Shown here in pieces: positions 50,717 to 60,830 of a stretch of 64,000 nucleotides of DNA. This stretch comes from Candidatus Kuenenia stuttgartensis (lineage in GTDB: Bacteria > Planctomycetota > Planctomycetia > Gemmatales > Gemmataceae): contig CAMCLK010000001.1 in the NCBI GenBank assembly GCA_945875585.1, positions 62,001 through 126,000 of the forward strand. Direction: 5' to 3'. How positions within the stretch are numbered: the first letter of the stretch is position 1; each line of letters starts with the position of its first letter. A program made the position numbers and the translations under genes. Under the pieces are notes generated by a model. That model saw nothing but the letters and a program-made list of their open reading frames with translations. It searched no databases and was not told where the DNA came from.

Positions 50717-53700
50717 TCACGGCATGGTGGAACCCGGAGGGGTAGGCGGTGCCGGGTCGCGGGGTGGTTTGGCGTAGTCGTCCGCACTTCGCGCCAGAAG
50801 TTCCACATCGCCTGCGGAAATCACGAAAACCTCGCCGGGCTGACGTTCGATCCGGGCATAGCGATCTTTCGATCCTGCGACTTCCTTGCCTATTCGTAGA
50901 ATCGGCTGCCTGTTGACGGCAATCACAGCCAAGGGCTTGTTAAGGCCATAAGGCTCGTCCGCGGCGCCCGTATCTTTTTCGAAACGCACAAAACGAAGTC
51001 GTGTCAGGGCGCGAATCGTTTCATCAACGGTAGCTCCATCGACCTTGGCATCTGCCTTGTCGGTTCGCTTCCATGCGCCTTCGCGCCGCGAAATCACAAC
51101 AGGCATGCCCTGCTGCGGTTGCACACGCAATTCCTTCACCACAGATGGATCCACAGGGGTAAAGAACAGCGATCGCCAACGGTACTCATCGCGCAGGCGT
51201 GCCACCGTTGCAGCGTCAAGAATGAAGAGCTTGGGTTGACCGCTGACCCATGCCACAGCTTTGCCATCCGGACGGGAGGCTGCTACTTCCAACTTGGCCA
51301 ATTGATTGCCTGCGCCATCGCCAAAGGTCCAAGTGACGGAGGGTTGTTCCAAGCCGAGGGCCTTGATCTGTTCGGGTGTGGAAACGCCAAGCCATGCATC
51401 GCACCGAAGCCCGCTCATGGAGGCAATCAGGCCTTCAATGGATAACTCAGCAGCCGATTCCACAGGCTTTTCAACGATCCAGCCCTGAGCGGAGGTAACA
51501 AATTCCACGGTGCGGCCATCGCGCACGCAGGTGGCGCGGATGATGTTGTTCACACGGGCAACGGTGCGGTCGTCGAACTGCGACGCATCTTGCAAAAGTG
51601 CCGTCACCAGATCCCCGGGCAATACCCCAACCAGTGAACCCGAGGCGCGGGCAAAGCGTGAGCCGGTCGATGCGTCGGCTACTTTGCCTATCTGCAACAC
51701 GCGCACGGTGGGTTTGTCACCCACGTTACCCTTGATGGTAATCGTTGCTTCGGGTGTCTCGAGGCCAAACGGAGCAAGGTCGGCTGGTGCCCACATGGCA
51801 CGCCACCCAACCACCTTTTCAACCTGCAAACCGTTCAATCGGGCAAGGAGGCGGTTGATCGTGGTATCGTCAGCCGGGCGGGGTGGTGTTGCTTTAACCT
51901 TCCATGCAGCCTTCTCTAGCTCCAAGGCGAGGTCGAACCCCTTGCCGGAACGATCAATAGCAGCCGCCATCAGCAATTCTTCCGGCAGCAAACGGCGATC
52001 CACATAATCGGTTGCCATGCGCGCAAGCGGACCGGCCTGCTTGACGGGCAGCACCACCACGGCATCCTTGTTGTCGATTCGGGCATGGCGTGAGCCGGGT
52101 CGGCCAGGCACTTCGTTGCCAATCACCACCACACGCACCACTTCAGGCTTGCCAGCTTCACCCCGGAGAACCACTCGGGCAGTCGCTGCGGGCTTATCCA
52201 AACCGAAACGAGCCAGAGCAGCAGCGTCGAGTGGCGCGCCGTAACTGGCATATGTTTCGGGCTTCAGGCCAAACCACGCCATTTCAAGATCGACCACACG
52301 GCCGGTCTCGGCGGGCGCACCTGTCACGCCAACGCCATCCAGTGTCCACAAAGTGCCTGTGCCTTTGAGCAACTTGAAGGGGCCGGCGGGGACTACGTTC
52401 TCAAACCGGACAATCCGGGTAGCATCTATAGCTTCCACAGTTCGCGGAACCAGGTCAAGGACAGGCCTGTCGAGAGACGCTGCGACAGTTCCGGAAAGCA
52501 CAAACACGCCCGGCCTGCCATCGAGGCTGGCGTAACGGCCGGGAACTGCCGGCGTGGCTGGGGTTGGTTCCTTCTTCTCGGTGGACTTGGCTTCTTTGCC
52601 AATCTTCAAAATCTTTTTCGTGCCATCCTTCAACGCCACGGTCACTTCAACGGCTTTGTCCAGCCCCCACTCTTCCAACTTTTCCGCTTTCACGGCAGCC
52701 CAGCGCTCGGCGCGGGGCGAAGCCAAGCCTGCGGCAAATCCTTCAAACATGGTGGGTTCGGCGGACGCCACAAAGGGAGCCTCAATCTTCCAGCCACCTT
52801 TCTTTTCCTCAACCAGCGGGGCTGGAGCCACTTCAGGTACCAGACGGTAATCAGGTTGACCGGGGCGGCGAACGGTAACAGAAACAATGTCCGCTTCTGG
52901 TGCGCGCCACAATTCACGCGGCAAAAACGCCAATTCGCCACCCAGAATGGTTTCACGCGCTGTTGCTGGAAGCGCCAGTACGGTTTCCGTTCCGGCCACC
53001 ACTCCAAACAGACCGGGCTTGCCTTCACGGTCCTTACCCAGAACCAGAACAGTTTTGTTTCCAGGCTTGCCATCTTTGCCGGCAGTTTCGAGAGTCACAC
53101 GGGTACCGGCTGGGTCAATTCCGTATTCTTTTGCCTGCGCATCGAGCTTCACGCCGTCTGCGACGAATTCCAGTGCCTCAAGACCGGTCAGGGCACCCAG
53201 CAACCGTTCGGCTTCGCCCTGATCGGCATCGCCGGGGGGATTGCCCAGTTTCCAAGGTTCATTCACTTTGCGGTTCAGGGCAACCGTGCCATTCTTACTG
53301 GCCAAAGACAGGGCAACCACATCAGATGCAACCAGTTCCATCACCTTCAGCGAGCGGTATTCGCCAGCGGGACGCAAGGCAAGAACATCAAGCAGTGCCG
53401 CGGGCTGATCCTTGGCGCCATTCTCGATCTGGTTGATGCGCCAAAGGTTGTCCACCCGCAGAGCCACTTTACCGGTCATGGCATCAGTGGCACCCATCGA
53501 ATAGGTCACCAAACGTTCCCGTTTGGGCTTTTCGGTGCCGGCTTTGGCAGTCGGGTCTTTTTCCAGAACCTTCACGCGGATGGTTACACGCGGAGCCACC
53601 ATTCCGGAAGCGTCGAGCAGCTTTTTCAGGTCTTCCGGTGTCTGCGCGGCAACAACATTCGCTGGTGCCGCTTCAAGGCCAACCAACTTGCCCAACAGTG

Positions 53701-55018
53701 CTGTCACCTTGGCAGTATCTGCCGCACGAACCATCGGCTCGCGCAGTTTCCATTCTTCTCCCGACTTCTCAATCACAGTTTTCGCGCGGTTCGGCCCTTC
53801 AATTTCAAGAAGAACCACATCCGTCTGCTCATAACGAGCCAACTTTGGATCGCGCAAAGTGGCAATGTCTGCAAATACCTGATCCACACGGTCCTTGCGG
53901 ACTTCAAATACCTTGGGGTTTGTTTCAAGCCGCGCGTGCAGGAATACTTCCCGCTGGACTTCTTCGCGCGGCGGCAGGTTGATTCCTGGCGGAAGACCGG
54001 GAGGTGGTGGAGTGCTCACCATTTTCTTTGTTTCACGTACCCGCGATTCTTTACCAATCACCAAGGTTGTTTTTTTGCCGTCGCTCAAAGTTACCGTCAA
54101 CAAACGTTCGGGCTTGTCGAGGCCTGTTTGCTGAGGCAATGACTTATCAGCGGGAATAAACCGTTCCACCCAAAGATCGGGAACAGCTTCAAGCAACGTG
54201 TCCATTGTGGCGGGGTTCAGGCGGTCGAGGACCACCTTGCCATCGTTGGAATCCATCAGCCACGCCGATGCGCGCGCATCGGGATCCGCGGCATCCAACC
54301 CTGTGCGGTCTAGCCGCAGAACGCGCGCGCTTTTGGCGTCGCCATCCGGGCGAGATTCTATCCTTAACGACGTTGCGCTCACCACTTCTTTTTTATCACC
54401 AGCATCGCCAGGACGAGGTACACCAGCCGATTTTTCAGGCTTCCGGCCAGCAAACAACCGACGCTGAAGGTAAAAATCGGAAGGGGCATTGAGGCGGGGA
54501 ATCAGGCCGGGAGCAAGGCGGAGAGCTTTATCAGAACCTTTCATGCGCGCCCAAGTAGGCCGCGTGAATGCGTTTTCCGACGTCGCCGCAGCTTCTGCGA
54601 GCCAAACAGACACATTGGCGCCGCTCGCCAAACGTACTTCCACAAACAGGGCTTCAGGTTTTTCTCCCGCAAGATTTGAGGGGATTCCTTCAACTTGCAA
54701 CGATTGTGGCACAAATCGGGTTCGCAATGCGCCTACTGATTCTGCAAGGCTGTTGGCTTCTTCCTGCCTTACCGGCCAGCCACCACTCATGGTCCAAGTG
54801 CTTGGTTTTCCAGCAGTGACTGTGCGTTCTAAGTCCACATCTTCGGTGGAAGCTCGGCCAGGTGCCCGAACCACAATCCCAACGATATCAGCAGTTTTCA
54901 GCGATTCCAGACCGCTGATACGTGCCTCTAAAGCAGGCTTGCCACTCACGAGTGCAATCAGTGCACCCGCGGCAGCCATTCCCAACACCACACTTACCGA
55001 TGCCCATGGAAGACGCAT
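50717..55018 (-). CDS. Very large DUF4340 repeat protein
   Basis: About 1433 residues from ATG 55018, preceded by GGGAG at seven bases. One N-terminal membrane segment (VSVVLGMAAAGALIALVSG) is followed by repeated DUF4340-type units, each ending with a Gly-Lys strand such as KKTTLVIGKESRV, KKILKIGKEAKS, VRVVVIGNEV, RVLQIGKVAD and PILRIGKEVAG; at least six or seven units are visible, whereas typical DUF4340 proteins have one or two. Probably a periplasmic membrane-anchored protein. It follows GldG; the set ATPase-permease-GldG-DUF4340 occurs in many bacteria, but its cargo is unknown. Confidence 0.8.
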   Translation of the reverse strand: MRLPWASVSVVLGMAAAGALIALVSGKPALEARISGLESLKTADIVGIVVRAPGRASTEDVDLERTVTAGKPSTWTMSGGWPVRQEEANSLAESVGALRTRFVPQSLQVEGIPSNLAGEKPEALFVEVRLASGANVSVWLAEAAATSENAFTRPTWARMKGSDKALRLAPGLIPRLNAPSDFYLQRRLFAGRKPEKSAGVPRPGDAGDKKEVVSATSLRIESRPDGDAKSARVLRLDRTGLDAADPDARASAWLMDSNDGKVVLDRLNPATMDTLLEAVPDLWVERFIPADKSLPQQTGLDKPERLLTVTLSDGKKTTLVIGKESRVRETKKMVSTPPPPGLPPGINLPPREEVQREVFLHARLETNPKVFEVRKDRVDQVFADIATLRDPKLARYEQTDVVLLEIEGPNRAKTVIEKSGEEWKLREPMVRAADTAKVTALLGKLVGLEAAPANVVAAQTPEDLKKLLDASGMVAPRVTIRVKVLEKDPTAKAGTEKPKRERLVTYSMGATDAMTGKVALRVDNLWRINQIENGAKDQPAALLDVLALRPAGEYRSLKVMELVASDVVALSLASKNGTVALNRKVNEPWKLGNPPGDADQGEAERLLGALTGLEALEFVADGVKLDAQAKEYGIDPAGTRVTLETAGKDGKPGNKTVLVLGKDREGKPGLFGVVAGTETVLALPATARETILGGELAFLPRELWRAPEADIVSVTVRRPGQPDYRLVPEVAPAPLVEEKKGGWKIEAPFVASAEPTMFEGFAAGLASPRAERWAAVKAEKLEEWGLDKAVEVTVALKDGTKKILKIGKEAKSTEKKEPTPATPAVPGRYASLDGRPGVFVLSGTVAASLDRPVLDLVPRTVEAIDATRIVRFENVVPAGPFKLLKGTGTLWTLDGVGVTGAPAETGRVVDLEMAWFGLKPETYASYGAPLDAAALARFGLDKPAATARVVLRGEAGKPEVVRVVVIGNEVPGRPGSRHARIDNKDAVVVLPVKQAGPLARMATDYVDRRLLPEELLMAAAIDRSGKGFDLALELEKAAWKVKATPPRPADDTTINRLLARLNGLQVEKVVGWRAMWAPADLAPFGLETPEATITIKGNVGDKPTVRVLQIGKVADASTGSRFARASGSLVGVLPGDLVTALLQDASQFDDRTVARVNNIIRATCVRDGRTVEFVTSAQGWIVEKPVESAAELSIEGLIASMSGLRCDAWLGVSTPEQIKALGLEQPSVTWTFGDGAGNQLAKLEVAASRPDGKAVAWVSGQPKLFILDAATVARLRDEYRWRSLFFTPVDPSVVKELRVQPQQGMPVVISRREGAWKRTDKADAKVDGATVDETIRALTRLRFVRFEKDTGAADEPYGLNKPLAVIAVNRQPILRIGKEVAGSKDRYARIERQPGEVFVISAGDVELLARSADDYAKPPRDPAPPTPPGSTMP

Positions 55019-55050
55019 GCAACTGCTCCCGAAAACGGATGACCTGCCAT

Positions 55051-57615
55051 TTAGCGGAGGCGGCGGTACAACAAAACCGTGAATCCCATAAATGCTGCGC
55101 ACAGCGGCAAACCAAATTCCAATCCGCTGCGCCATAGCCCTGCTTTGCGTTCACTCCAATTCAGCCGTGGATATTCCCACACGGCCTCATCGGCTGGCCG
55201 ACGGGCAAGGCGATCGTCGCGGCCAATCAGCCAATTGAACAGATCGGTTACCAATCGTTCCCGTGAGGGATCAAGAGTTGGACCAATCAACCACCATGCC
55301 TCTCCGATAACGGCTGTTCGTACAAAGCCGGGCTGGCGTTCATCTTTGCCAAACCACGATTCTGGCAATTTTTCTTCCGCGACAGCGCCTACGGGGAACG
55401 GACCACGGCGACGTTCCATCAAGGCTGTTGCCAGATCCGGTTTTTCTTGCTTCGCGGTCGCTGTCGATTTGAACGCTGGCGTTGTGCTGTCGGTCGCATA
55501 AGGCTGGTCTTCGTTCCATGAATCGGCAGAAGTCATCAAGATTTCAGCTTGCTGGCGGAAGCGATCCGGGTTGTTCTGGTCGATTTCCACATAAACAGGT
55601 CGGGCATGCCTAAGCCTTAACTGCAACCGTGGATCTTCGCGTTGGGCGCGCCCCAATCCTCGCGAGGCCAGCCATTGGCTCGCGCGCACAGGGTTGTCTA
55701 CCTTTTCGCCGGGGCGCCGCAAATTGGCCGGGTAGCCAGTTCCCGGCGACCACGACAACTGCAAGGGCGGCACACGTACTTCCGTTCCGCCCGTCAAGCC
55801 ACCACCTTGGCGTTCGCCAAAGGCCACTTCTTCAACATCGTAAAGAACCGTTTGCTTGTTCAGGCGATAACCCAGTTCCTTGACAATCGAGTCGATGCCA
55901 TCCGCCGCTGTGAAACCTTGCGGAACAGGTTCAGGCTTCTGGTCGGGGCCTTGTCCGGGCCGTTCGCTCTCGGGCCCAAGGCAGAAAAGGACAGGCTTGC
56001 CAGACTTCAAAAATGCCTTGATCGCGTCGACCTGCTCCTTGTCTAAACTGTGCAGCCAATGGGGCAGGTTTTTATCGTCGTCGCTGACAACGTCGTAAAG
56101 CGATGGCCTTGGCAACAGAAGCACGTCGCAATCGGCCAGCAACTGCTCCATTTTCCCCTTGAGATCCGTGTTGCGGCGCTGCTCCGCAAGCGTTTCAAGG
56201 TCGAGAGATCCACGCTCCACTTCGATTTCCTTGCGTTGCTCAACCGCCCTTTGGTCGGCTTGTTCGATCAACTTACGCTCTTCCGCAATGGCCACGATCT
56301 GGTCCTTGCGGAATTCGCTGATGATCTCGTCGCGGCGCGTCTTGTCGGCTGGAAGCTTGAACTGCTGCGATAGAACAGCGGCGATTTTATCTGGTGTCGA
56401 TGTTTCCCAGAATTCCAAGCTGCGCTTCAGCGTTTCATTGATGAACTTGCTGCGCTGCTCGAAACCTTTGTTGATGATCGCCAATCGGCTTTCGAGGCGG
56501 TCGAGACGGCTTTCTTCGAACGTCGATACCACCGGTGCCGGGGCACGCCCCAATTTCTTGAGCACCATGTCGCGAACATCGAAGCCGTTGCGTTCGAGGG
56601 TTTTGCGCAATCCAACAAGGCCGTAAACATCGGTTCCACGGGTTGTTAGCCACTCGTGAATGACCCCAATGCCAACGCGCGGTTTACGCGCTTCCAACGA
56701 GGTTAGGCCCCGAATGAATGGATAGGCGCCGCGCAGATCGGGTGCTGCCGCACCCGGGGGCAGGCCTTGTGGTAAGAGGACCAGGTTTTCGTTTTCTTCT
56801 GACGACACTTTGTCGAGACGCAGGAATTCATTGAAGCCAAGCCTCTGAACCAATTCCCGGCCACTGCCACCACGGCGGGCATGGAAGAAAATACTGCTTT
56901 CGGGAGCTTGGTCGATGGCTTGACCGAGGGCAGGGTTTTCTTCGGTCAGCTTTTTCAATTTCCGTTCATGATCTTCGTTTTCAACATCCAGTTCCAAAAC
57001 CTTCAGGCTGCGTCCGCTCGATTCCCGAACCAGTTCCACAAGGTCGCGAACCTTTTCGAGAATCTTCCGCTCGGCTGCCAGGTCGAACCTGTCTGGCTTG
57101 TCGGACACGCCCGGGAACACCCGGTGCATTTGGTAAACAACAACAGTGGTTCCGGGTTCCAAACCATCAAGCTCCGAAACCAATTCTGGAGGAAGTGTGA
57201 AATTGTGCGACCGGGTCAAATCCCAACGCAGCGGCCGATTGAAGGCGGCATAATTGAATACCACCACAGCAAATCCGGCGAGGCCGATTTGAGCCATGGT
57301 CAGCGTCCAGTGCGTGCTGCGCCTGCCGGCAGCGTAGGAGGCCAGCGATACTACTTCGAAAATGGCCGCCAAAACTGCCAGGCCAACACCCGCCAGAAAC
57401 ACCCATGTTCCCGCGCCGGAAAATGCCCCTATTTCTGATATTAGCCGCTTCGCGGCTTGGGGCAATGAAGCGGCGGGATCTACCAAGACCAAGCCCACGC
57501 ATGCCACCAGCAAACCTGCCATACCGGCAATTCGAAAGGCAAAACGAAGCAGGCCCACCCATTCCGCCGACTGGCGCGGGTCGCGTGCTGCCCGGTTTTT
57601 GTGCGCTCCGCTCAT
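55051..57615 (-). CDS. GldG/IFT52-like ABC transporter-associated protein
   Basis: 854 residues. Two or three hydrophobic segments lie in the first 120 residues (FRIAGMAGLLVACVGLVLVD; WVFLAGVGLAVLAAIFEVVS) with one near the C-terminus (LPLCAAFMGFTVLLYRRL). Between them is a GldG-like soluble region (LRWDLTRSHNFTLPPEL...) with a central coiled coil of about 90 residues rich in Glu/Arg (EERKLIEQADQRAVEQRKE). The nucleotide-binding and permease partners are encoded just upstream; its start and the permease stop share a base (TGATG). Role in polymer export or gliding is known only in Bacteroidetes; not shown here. Confidence 0.82.
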   Translation of the reverse strand: MSGAHKNRAARDPRQSAEWVGLLRFAFRIAGMAGLLVACVGLVLVDPAASLPQAAKRLISEIGAFSGAGTWVFLAGVGLAVLAAIFEVVSLASYAAGRRSTHWTLTMAQIGLAGFAVVVFNYAAFNRPLRWDLTRSHNFTLPPELVSELDGLEPGTTVVVYQMHRVFPGVSDKPDRFDLAAERKILEKVRDLVELVRESSGRSLKVLELDVENEDHERKLKKLTEENPALGQAIDQAPESSIFFHARRGGSGRELVQRLGFNEFLRLDKVSSEENENLVLLPQGLPPGAAAPDLRGAYPFIRGLTSLEARKPRVGIGVIHEWLTTRGTDVYGLVGLRKTLERNGFDVRDMVLKKLGRAPAPVVSTFEESRLDRLESRLAIINKGFEQRSKFINETLKRSLEFWETSTPDKIAAVLSQQFKLPADKTRRDEIISEFRKDQIVAIAEERKLIEQADQRAVEQRKEIEVERGSLDLETLAEQRRNTDLKGKMEQLLADCDVLLLPRPSLYDVVSDDDKNLPHWLHSLDKEQVDAIKAFLKSGKPVLFCLGPESERPGQGPDQKPEPVPQGFTAADGIDSIVKELGYRLNKQTVLYDVEEVAFGERQGGGLTGGTEVRVPPLQLSWSPGTGYPANLRRPGEKVDNPVRASQWLASRGLGRAQREDPRLQLRLRHARPVYVEIDQNNPDRFRQQAEILMTSADSWNEDQPYATDSTTPAFKSTATAKQEKPDLATALMERRRGPFPVGAVAEEKLPESWFGKDERQPGFVRTAVIGEAWWLIGPTLDPSRERLVTDLFNWLIGRDDRLARRPADEAVWEYPRLNWSERKAGLWRSGLEFGLPLCAAFMGFTVLLYRRLR

Positions 57616-58481
57616 CAGGCGTACCTCCGGCTTTCAAGACTGCGGACCGTCAAAAAGAGGCTGAACAAGGCTACGCTCACGTACAATGTCACTGGCCGAA
57701 GGTCGATGACACCTCGCGTGAAGGCGCGGTCAAAGTGCAACGGCACACTCATGTAGTAGGCCAGTTGATACCCTGCGCCGCCATCCATCGCGTTGGCTGC
57801 AAAGCTTCCAGCCAAAAACAACACACCAAGCGCGAGTGTCGCTTGGGCTGCCACCAGTTGGTCGCGCACCATGCTGCTCACACAGACACCCATGGCCAAG
57901 AACATGGCTCCCGCCAGAAACAGGCCCAGATAGGTGGTCAGGATTGGAGCAGGGTCCGTACTCATGGTGATCTGCGGCAAAGCCTTGGTCCACGTAAGTT
58001 CGAGGCCGCCAAGCACCGGTAGGTACACCAGCGTGGGCAACCACAAAACCACATAGAAAAGCAGGCAACCAGCATATTTCGCCAGCACGATCTGCCAATC
58101 AGACAATGGTGAAGTCATCAACATTTCCAAAGTGCCAGATGCCTTTTCTTCAGCAAATGTACGCATGGTGAGAAGCGGGCAGGCGGCCAGAAACACCAGC
58201 CAGAATACGGGGCTGGCGAGCCAGTGCTGCAACGGCCACTCCACACCTCGGGGGCCGCTGGCTTGAAGGAGGTCCAGTGTGTTGGCTACTAGCCAGCCAT
58301 GAACTCCCAAAAACACCACAAGCACGGCATAGGCAATGGGAGACAGGAAGTACGAGAAAAACTCTTTGTGGAGCAGGCTGCGGGCCCCCCAAAGACTACA
58401 TGCGAAACCAGATAGCAGCGTCAGCGATGCCAACCCCGCTACTATCATTATTGCCAAACCAATGGACCATTCTTGCTGCAT
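57615..58481 (-). CDS. ABC transporter permease, GldF-like
   Basis: 288 residues from ATG 58481, preceded by GGAG at eight bases; a longer frame to 58622 overlaps the ATPase gene. Six or seven membrane segments, with the ABC-2 type TFAEEKASGTLEMLMTSPLSDWQIV motif characteristic of GldF/NosY-like permeases. It lies 25 bp after the ATPase and ends in overlap with GldG. Forms the membrane channel of the same complex; the substrate is unknown. Confidence 0.85.
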   Translation of the reverse strand: MQQEWSIGLAIMIVAGLASLTLLSGFACSLWGARSLLHKEFFSYFLSPIAYAVLVVFLGVHGWLVANTLDLLQASGPRGVEWPLQHWLASPVFWLVFLAACPLLTMRTFAEEKASGTLEMLMTSPLSDWQIVLAKYAGCLLFYVVLWLPTLVYLPVLGGLELTWTKALPQITMSTDPAPILTTYLGLFLAGAMFLAMGVCVSSMVRDQLVAAQATLALGVLFLAGSFAANAMDGGAGYQLAYYMSVPLHFDRAFTRGVIDLRPVTLYVSVALFSLFLTVRSLESRRYA

Positions 58482-58506
58482 GATGCGCGCTCCGCTTGGG
58501 TTGGAT

Positions 58507-59232
58507 TCAGGCGCCGATCGCCTCGCGTTCCTCGACCAGGTCGAGAAACATCTTTTCCAGCGACTGCCCGGGAGGGCAGAGATCGGCAAGGCGCCCTTGC
58601 GCCAAAACTTTGCCATGGGCAATGACCACCGCCCGGGTGCAGGTCTTTTCCACTTCTGAAAGAATGTGTGTCGAAATCAGAACCGTCCGGCTCTGTCCAA
58701 GATCGGCAATCAATTTGCGTGTTTCGATGATCTGGGTTGGGTCGAGGCCCGATGTGGGTTCATCAAGAATCAGCACTGGTGGATCGCTGACAAGAGCATC
58801 TGCCAAGCCCACGCGCTGACGGTAGCCCTTCGAGAGTGTGCCGATCAACTGTCGGCGGACGCCTTCAAGCCAGCACTGTTTCAGGCAGCTTTCAACGCGC
58901 TTGCGTGCCAAGGCGCCGTGAACTCCCTTGATACCCGCCCTAAATGACAGATATTCTTGGACCCGCATGTCTGGGTACAGGGGGCAGTTTTCGGGCATAT
59001 AACCAATGAGCGAGCGAGCCTTAAGCGGATCGTTCATCACGTCGCAGCCTGCCACCACTGCTCGGCCACCGGAAGGAACCAAGTAGCCTGTCAGCATGCG
59101 CATGGTGGTGGATTTACCAGCACCATTGGGCCCGAGAAACCCTACGACTTCATGCTGTCCGACAGAGAACGAAACATCGCGCACAGCCGCGAAATCGCCG
59201 TAATATTTGGTCAGGTTGATCACGTCAATCAT
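58507..59232 (-). CDS. ABC transporter ATP-binding protein, GldA-like
   Basis: 241 residues with Walker A GPNGAGKST, signature LSKGYRQRVGLADAL, Walker B VLILDEPTSGLDP and the switch His in STHILSEVE. Placement ahead of a GldF-like permease, GldG and DUF4340 identifies it as the ATPase of that set; close relatives include CcmA/NodI-type and GldA proteins. First gene of the minus-strand transcript, divergent from trpS across a 154-bp gap. Confidence 0.88.
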   Translation of the reverse strand: MIDVINLTKYYGDFAAVRDVSFSVGQHEVVGFLGPNGAGKSTTMRMLTGYLVPSGGRAVVAGCDVMNDPLKARSLIGYMPENCPLYPDMRVQEYLSFRAGIKGVHGALARKRVESCLKQCWLEGVRRQLIGTLSKGYRQRVGLADALVSDPPVLILDEPTSGLDPTQIIETRKLIADLGQSRTVLISTHILSEVEKTCTRAVVIAHGKVLAQGRLADLCPPGQSLEKMFLDLVEEREAIGA

Positions 59233-59386
59233 GTGACGACTCCACGGTAGGGGGGCCGGTGCGGAGGCGGCTAGATGATATGATTAGGACAGAAGGATGC
59301 TTTAGGCAAGCCCCCACTTCGCTCTCTGCCACAAGGCCTGATTCCGCTACACTTTCCAAAACAGGTTTCATTGTGTGGGGGCCGTT

Positions 59387-60394
59387 ATGAGTTCTTCTGC
59401 AACTACTTCCAGTCAACCGCGCCGCATCCTCAGTGGCGTGCAACCATCGGGCAAACTCCATCTGGGCAACTTTTTTGGTGCTGTCCGCCAGCACGTGGCA
59501 CTTGCCCAAGAGGGTGCCGAATGCCTTTATTTTATAGCCGACTACCACGCCATGACCACCGTTCACGATGCTGCCGCCCTCAAACAGAATGTGTTTGATG
59601 TCGCCCTCGACTACTACGCGCTTGGCCTCGATCCCGACCGCGCCATTTTTTTCAGGCAATCTGATGTGCCGCAGGTGTGCGAACTATCGTGGATCCTTTC
59701 AACTCTGGCTCCCATGGGTCTGCTGGAACGGGCCGTAAGCTACAAGGAAAAGCTCGACAGGGGCCTCGAATCGTCGGTTGGGTTGTTCACCTACCCGATC
59801 CTCATGGCTGCTGACATTCTTGCTTACCGCTCCAATCTGGTGCCAGTCGGCCGCGATCAGGTTCAGCACCTGGAAATCTGCAGGGATCTGGCTGTTAAGT
59901 TCAACCTTCGCTACGGCGATGTGTTTCCTTTGCCGGAGTATCGTTTGACCAAAGAATCGAAAGTTCCCGGTACCGATGGCCAGAAGATGAGCAAGAGTTA
60001 CGGCAACACAATTGATATTTTTGCCGAAGGAAAGCCTCTGAAAAAGGCGGTGATGGGCATCGTGACAGATTCCCTACCTTTGGAAGCGGCGAAAGATCCA
60101 TCCACATGCAATGTTTTCGCCCTTTACAGTCTGTTTGCCAGCCAGGAAGAGCAAGACGCGCTTGCAACGCTCTATCGCGCTGGCGGCATGGGGTATGGTG
60201 CGGCCAAAAGTGAACTGCTTGCCAAGATCGACGCGTATTTTGCCCCAGCGCGTGAACGCCGACGGGAATTAGCCGCCAATCCTGCTCAGGTGGAAGCGTG
60301 GCTGGCGCAAGGCGCTGAACGGGCGCGTGCCATTGCCGGGGAAACCATGCGTTTGGTGCGCTCTGCTGTGGGTTTGAGGAGCATGCCGTCATGA
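59387..60394 (+). CDS. trpS: Tryptophan--tRNA ligase
   Basis: 335 residues, class I aminoacyl-tRNA synthetase. The HIGH-equivalent is KLHLGNFFGA and the KMSKS motif is GQKMSKSYGNTI, with the conserved GLFTYPILMAADILAY in between. Start ATG 59387 (GGGGG five bases upstream); GTG 59375 is in frame. Its stop overlaps the start of the VOC gene by four bases (ATGA). The only aminoacyl-tRNA synthetase in the window. Confidence 0.95.
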   Translation: MSSSATTSSQPRRILSGVQPSGKLHLGNFFGAVRQHVALAQEGAECLYFIADYHAMTTVHDAAALKQNVFDVALDYYALGLDPDRAIFFRQSDVPQVCELSWILSTLAPMGLLERAVSYKEKLDRGLESSVGLFTYPILMAADILAYRSNLVPVGRDQVQHLEICRDLAVKFNLRYGDVFPLPEYRLTKESKVPGTDGQKMSKSYGNTIDIFAEGKPLKKAVMGIVTDSLPLEAAKDPSTCNVFALYSLFASQEEQDALATLYRAGGMGYGAAKSELLAKIDAYFAPARERRRELAANPAQVEAWLAQGAERARAIAGETMRLVRSAVGLRSMPS

Positions 60395-60789
60395 GTTTAG
60401 GTATTGAAGGATTCGATCATCTGACGGTTATCGTGACCGACATGGCGCGCGCCCGGGCATTTTACGGAGGCATTTTGGGTCTTCAGGAGATTGGCCGACC
60501 CAAATCGTTCGAATTTCAAGCTGTTTGGTACCAGATAGGCGACCGGCAACTGCATCTACTGGTAAAACCAGCGCCCGATACAATGGGCCAGCGGCATTTC
60601 GCACTACGCGTGGCGGATGTCTCTGCTGCCAGGGAACAGTGCATCGCGCAAGGTTTGCCTACGGCTGAAACGACGCTGATTCCCGGTGCGGACCGGTTTT
60701 TCATTCGCGATCCCGATGGTAATCGTATCGAGATCATCCGTTGGAACGTCCCGTACGATCCCGCACGTGATGGGGTGCTGGATAGTTGA
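60391..60789 (+). CDS. VOC superfamily protein (glyoxalase/bleomycin-resistance fold)
   Basis: 132 residues forming two beta-alpha-beta-beta-beta units: FDHLTVIVTDMARARAFYG with GILGLQEIG at the N-terminus and RHFALRVADVSAAREQCI with FIRDPDGNRIEII at the C-terminus. Potential metal ligands His9, His57/His68 and Glu near 112 are present, but the reaction (glyoxalase, dioxygenase or resistance protein) cannot be told. Translation is coupled to trpS by ATGA; a functional tie to tryptophan is speculative. Confidence 0.85.
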   Translation: MSLGIEGFDHLTVIVTDMARARAFYGGILGLQEIGRPKSFEFQAVWYQIGDRQLHLLVKPAPDTMGQRHFALRVADVSAAREQCIAQGLPTAETTLIPGADRFFIRDPDGNRIEIIRWNVPYDPARDGVLDS

Positions 60790-60830
60790 CGCGCGTATAC
60801 AATGGTTTCAACCGATGGAGAATCGTCCCG

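Noticed and set aside
52856-54142. Plus-strand open frame of about 428 codons antisense to DUF4340
   Set aside because: Amino-acid content is a shadow of the opposite frame; no ribosome site or domain.
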